From assembly GCA_944385765.1 (NCBI GenBank), contig CALWYL010000021.1, positions 1-33,287 of the forward strand: 33,287 nt of DNA. Direction: 5' to 3'. The position numbers and the translations under genes were made by a program. This document shows, piece after piece, positions 32,200 to 33,287 of the stretch (position 1 is its first letter; every line of letters begins with the position of its first letter). The stretch is from an uncultured Oscillospiraceae bacterium. Lineage in GTDB: Bacteria; Bacillota; Clostridia; Oscillospirales; Oscillospiraceae. Under the pieces are notes generated by a model. It did not search any database. It saw only the letters and a list, made by a program, of their open reading frames with translations, and was not told where the DNA came from.

Positions 32200-32670
32200 A
32201 TGGTAGAAGAAGATTTCATCGGGAAACTGTATCTTGAGCTGTACGAGACCATGTTCAGCATGGCTTTCCACAAATTGCACGATGAGGAGCGGATTCAGGA
32301 GGTCATCCAGGAGACCTTTCTCTTCGCCATGTACCGCCGCGAGGAGCTGGAGCATCACCCCAATCCACAGGGCTGGCTCATGAACACCTTAAAATTCATG
32401 ATTTCCAATGAACGTCGCAGGGCCGTGAACACACGTGTCGTCTGCGACGAATCCATATATGACTATCCCGCCGCCGTCCCTGAAGAGCCCCTCGAGGACT
32501 CTCTGCCCATCGGCCTCACCGAGGGTGAGCGGAACATCCTCATCTGGCGCTTCGAGCGCCAGCTCAGCCACCGCGAAATGGCCGCCCTGCTCTCCATCAC
32601 GGAAGTGAATTGCCGCAACCGCCTCTCCCGCGCGCTCAAGAAGTGCCGCAAGCTGCTCGGCTATCCCTGA
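32200..32670 (+). CDS. ECF-like RNA polymerase sigma factor
   Basis: Sigma factor of 156 residues with only regions 2 and 4. Region 2 spans about 5-70 (FSMAFHKLHDEERIQEVIQ, then FLFAMYRREE and the GWLMNTLKFMISNERRR segment). Region 4 spans about 102-152 (LTEGERNILIWRF, then LSHREMAALLSITEVNCRNR as the helix-turn-helix). The ATG at 32200 is the in-frame start; AAAGGAG lies rather far upstream (about 15 bases). It is followed after 75 bases by a single-pass membrane protein, the usual place for an anti-sigma factor. Confidence 0.88.
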   Translation: MVEEDFIGKLYLELYETMFSMAFHKLHDEERIQEVIQETFLFAMYRREELEHHPNPQGWLMNTLKFMISNERRRAVNTRVVCDESIYDYPAAVPEEPLEDSLPIGLTEGERNILIWRFERQLSHREMAALLSITEVNCRNRLSRALKKCRKLLGYP

Positions 32671-32691
32671 AAAATATTTTTTATCCGCGTG

Positions 32692-32732
32692 TTACGAACA
32701 CCTTCTCTGACTACATAATAAATCAGAAGGTG
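32692..32732 (+). promoter_or_regulatory. Possible promoter and inverted repeat before the membrane protein gene
   Basis: TTACGA (32692-32697), 16-base spacer, CATAAT (32714-32719) could be a promoter. An inverted repeat CACCTTCTCTGA (32699-32710) / TCAGAAGGTG (32723-32732), with a 2-base bulge, surrounds the -10 and ends just before the AAAGGAGG site. It could be an operator or an RNA hairpin controlling translation. Confidence 0.4.
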
Positions 32733-32745
32733 AAAGGAGGTATAC

Positions 32746-33287
32746 ATGCGTAATCCTTCTGTGGGGCGCAGTAACGCCCACCCAAGACCCGAGGATTTGG
32801 GCCGTATGACGACTGCCGAGCTCCGCGACGCTCTGGAGAGCGCTCTCGACTCGATGGGAGAGGACGGGTACGACGACTCCGTTGTCTCCGCCTATCTCGA
32901 CGAGCTGAACCGCAGGGAGCCCGTCCCCCAGCATCCGAGCGCCCAGAAGTCGTACGATGCGTTCAAACAAAAGCTCTCCGCCATCATACCGGACAGTGGC
33001 GGGGGCCGTTCCCCATTTCGGGCGAGGCGCGCCGGCGCGCGCCGCATACTCAGGACCGGGCTGGTTGCCGCCGTGATTGTGGCCGTGTGCCTGCTCGTCG
33101 GCGTGATGGCCGCCCAGGCCGCGGGAGTGGATATCTTAGGTACTCTGGCCCGCTGGACCGACAGCGTGTTCACCTTCGGAGAGATTTACGAACCGGAATC
33201 GGATCCCTCCGGCGAACCCGGCCTGTCCTCCACCGCCATAGACACCATAGAGTCCTACCTGCCCAACGTACCTCCTGAATTCACCGC
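32746..33287 (+). CDS. Probable membrane anti-sigma factor or sigma-linked protein, 3' end beyond window
   Basis: Open frame with no stop before the window edge, so only the first 180 codons are visible. AAAGGAGG lies 6 bases upstream of the ATG. Residues 1-102 are soluble and include an acidic helical stretch (TTAELRDALESALDSMG) and a YDAFKQKL segment. One membrane helix runs from about 103 to 126 (ILRTGLVAAVIVAVCLLVGV). The part after it starts GVDILGTLARWTDSVFTFG, a segment I associate with membrane proteins encoded beside ECF-like sigma factors in gut clostridia. The order cytoplasmic domain, one helix, extracellular domain fits an anti-sigma factor, but no canonical zinc-binding HxxxCxxC is present. 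Confidence 0.7.
   Translation, partial: MRNPSVGRSNAHPRPEDLGRMTTAELRDALESALDSMGEDGYDDSVVSAYLDELNRREPVPQHPSAQKSYDAFKQKLSAIIPDSGGGRSPFRARRAGARRILRTGLVAAVIVAVCLLVGVMAAQAAGVDILGTLARWTDSVFTFGEIYEPESDPSGEPGLSSTAIDTIESYLPNVPPEFT

Noticed and set aside
1-33287. CRISPR array, insertion sequence, prophage or integrative element boundaries
   Set aside because: No regularly spaced repeats, transposase, integrase or flanking direct repeats were found. The XRE-sigma region is AT-rich only in its spacer, which is not enough to claim transfer.

Overview
This 33 kb window looks like a chromosomal segment of a GC-rich, spore-forming, anaerobic member of the Clostridia (Bacillota), most likely a gut Oscillospiraceae-like lineage. 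The inference rests on strong AGGAGG-type ribosome binding sites, TTGACA/TATAAT promoters, a SpoVAC sporulation protein, a butyrate-type CoA-transferase, a probable Re-citrate synthase, and the smc-ftsY-rdgB-yhbY-nadD/yqeK-lcp-rsfS-leuS gene order. No prophage, insertion sequence, CRISPR array or rRNA is visible.

Layout. 1-4485: a partial tRNA-Gly(CCC), then a three-gene minus-strand operon (probable Re-citrate synthase, aconitase, NAD-type isocitrate dehydrogenase) that would make 2-oxoglutarate from oxaloacetate and acetyl-CoA. 4605-6709: a condensation-like acyltransferase paired with a zinc-ribbon membrane protein. 6724-10355 (minus): alaS, a HIT protein, an internal terminator, then ogt. 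10428-13391 (plus): a LysR regulator, a two-repeat carboxymuconolactone-decarboxylase-like protein and an iron-sulfur aldo/keto reductase, a likely redox cassette. 13407-13952 (minus): a CBS-pair protein resembling the c-di-AMP receptor DarB/CbpB, preceded by an overlapping short upstream ORF. 14064-15465: a butyrate-type CoA-transferase. 15520-18244 (minus): a cytoplasmic GH13 glycosidase, a solitary spoVAC, an acidic protein of unknown function and rpsU. Two of these genes have an intrinsic terminator just before their coding region.

18252-28738 (minus): an eight-gene, tightly coupled housekeeping operon read smc, ftsY, rdgB, yhbY, nadD-yqeK fusion, LCP cell-wall ligase, rsfS, leuS. It links chromosome organisation, protein targeting, nucleotide-pool sanitation, ribosome assembly and silencing, NAD synthesis and tRNA charging. 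Its SMC protein is about 175 residues shorter than the usual family length, apparently shortened equally in both coiled-coil arms.

28862-31606 (plus): the most interesting gene, an 870-residue fusion of a Tet(M)/EF-G-like ribosomal GTPase to a C-terminal Rae1/YacP-type NYN endoribonuclease, with its own promoter and a strong terminator. 31607-33287 (plus): an AT-rich spacer with two related palindrome-containing repeats, then an XRE regulator, an ECF-like sigma factor and the start of a single-pass membrane protein that is probably its anti-sigma partner, running off the window.
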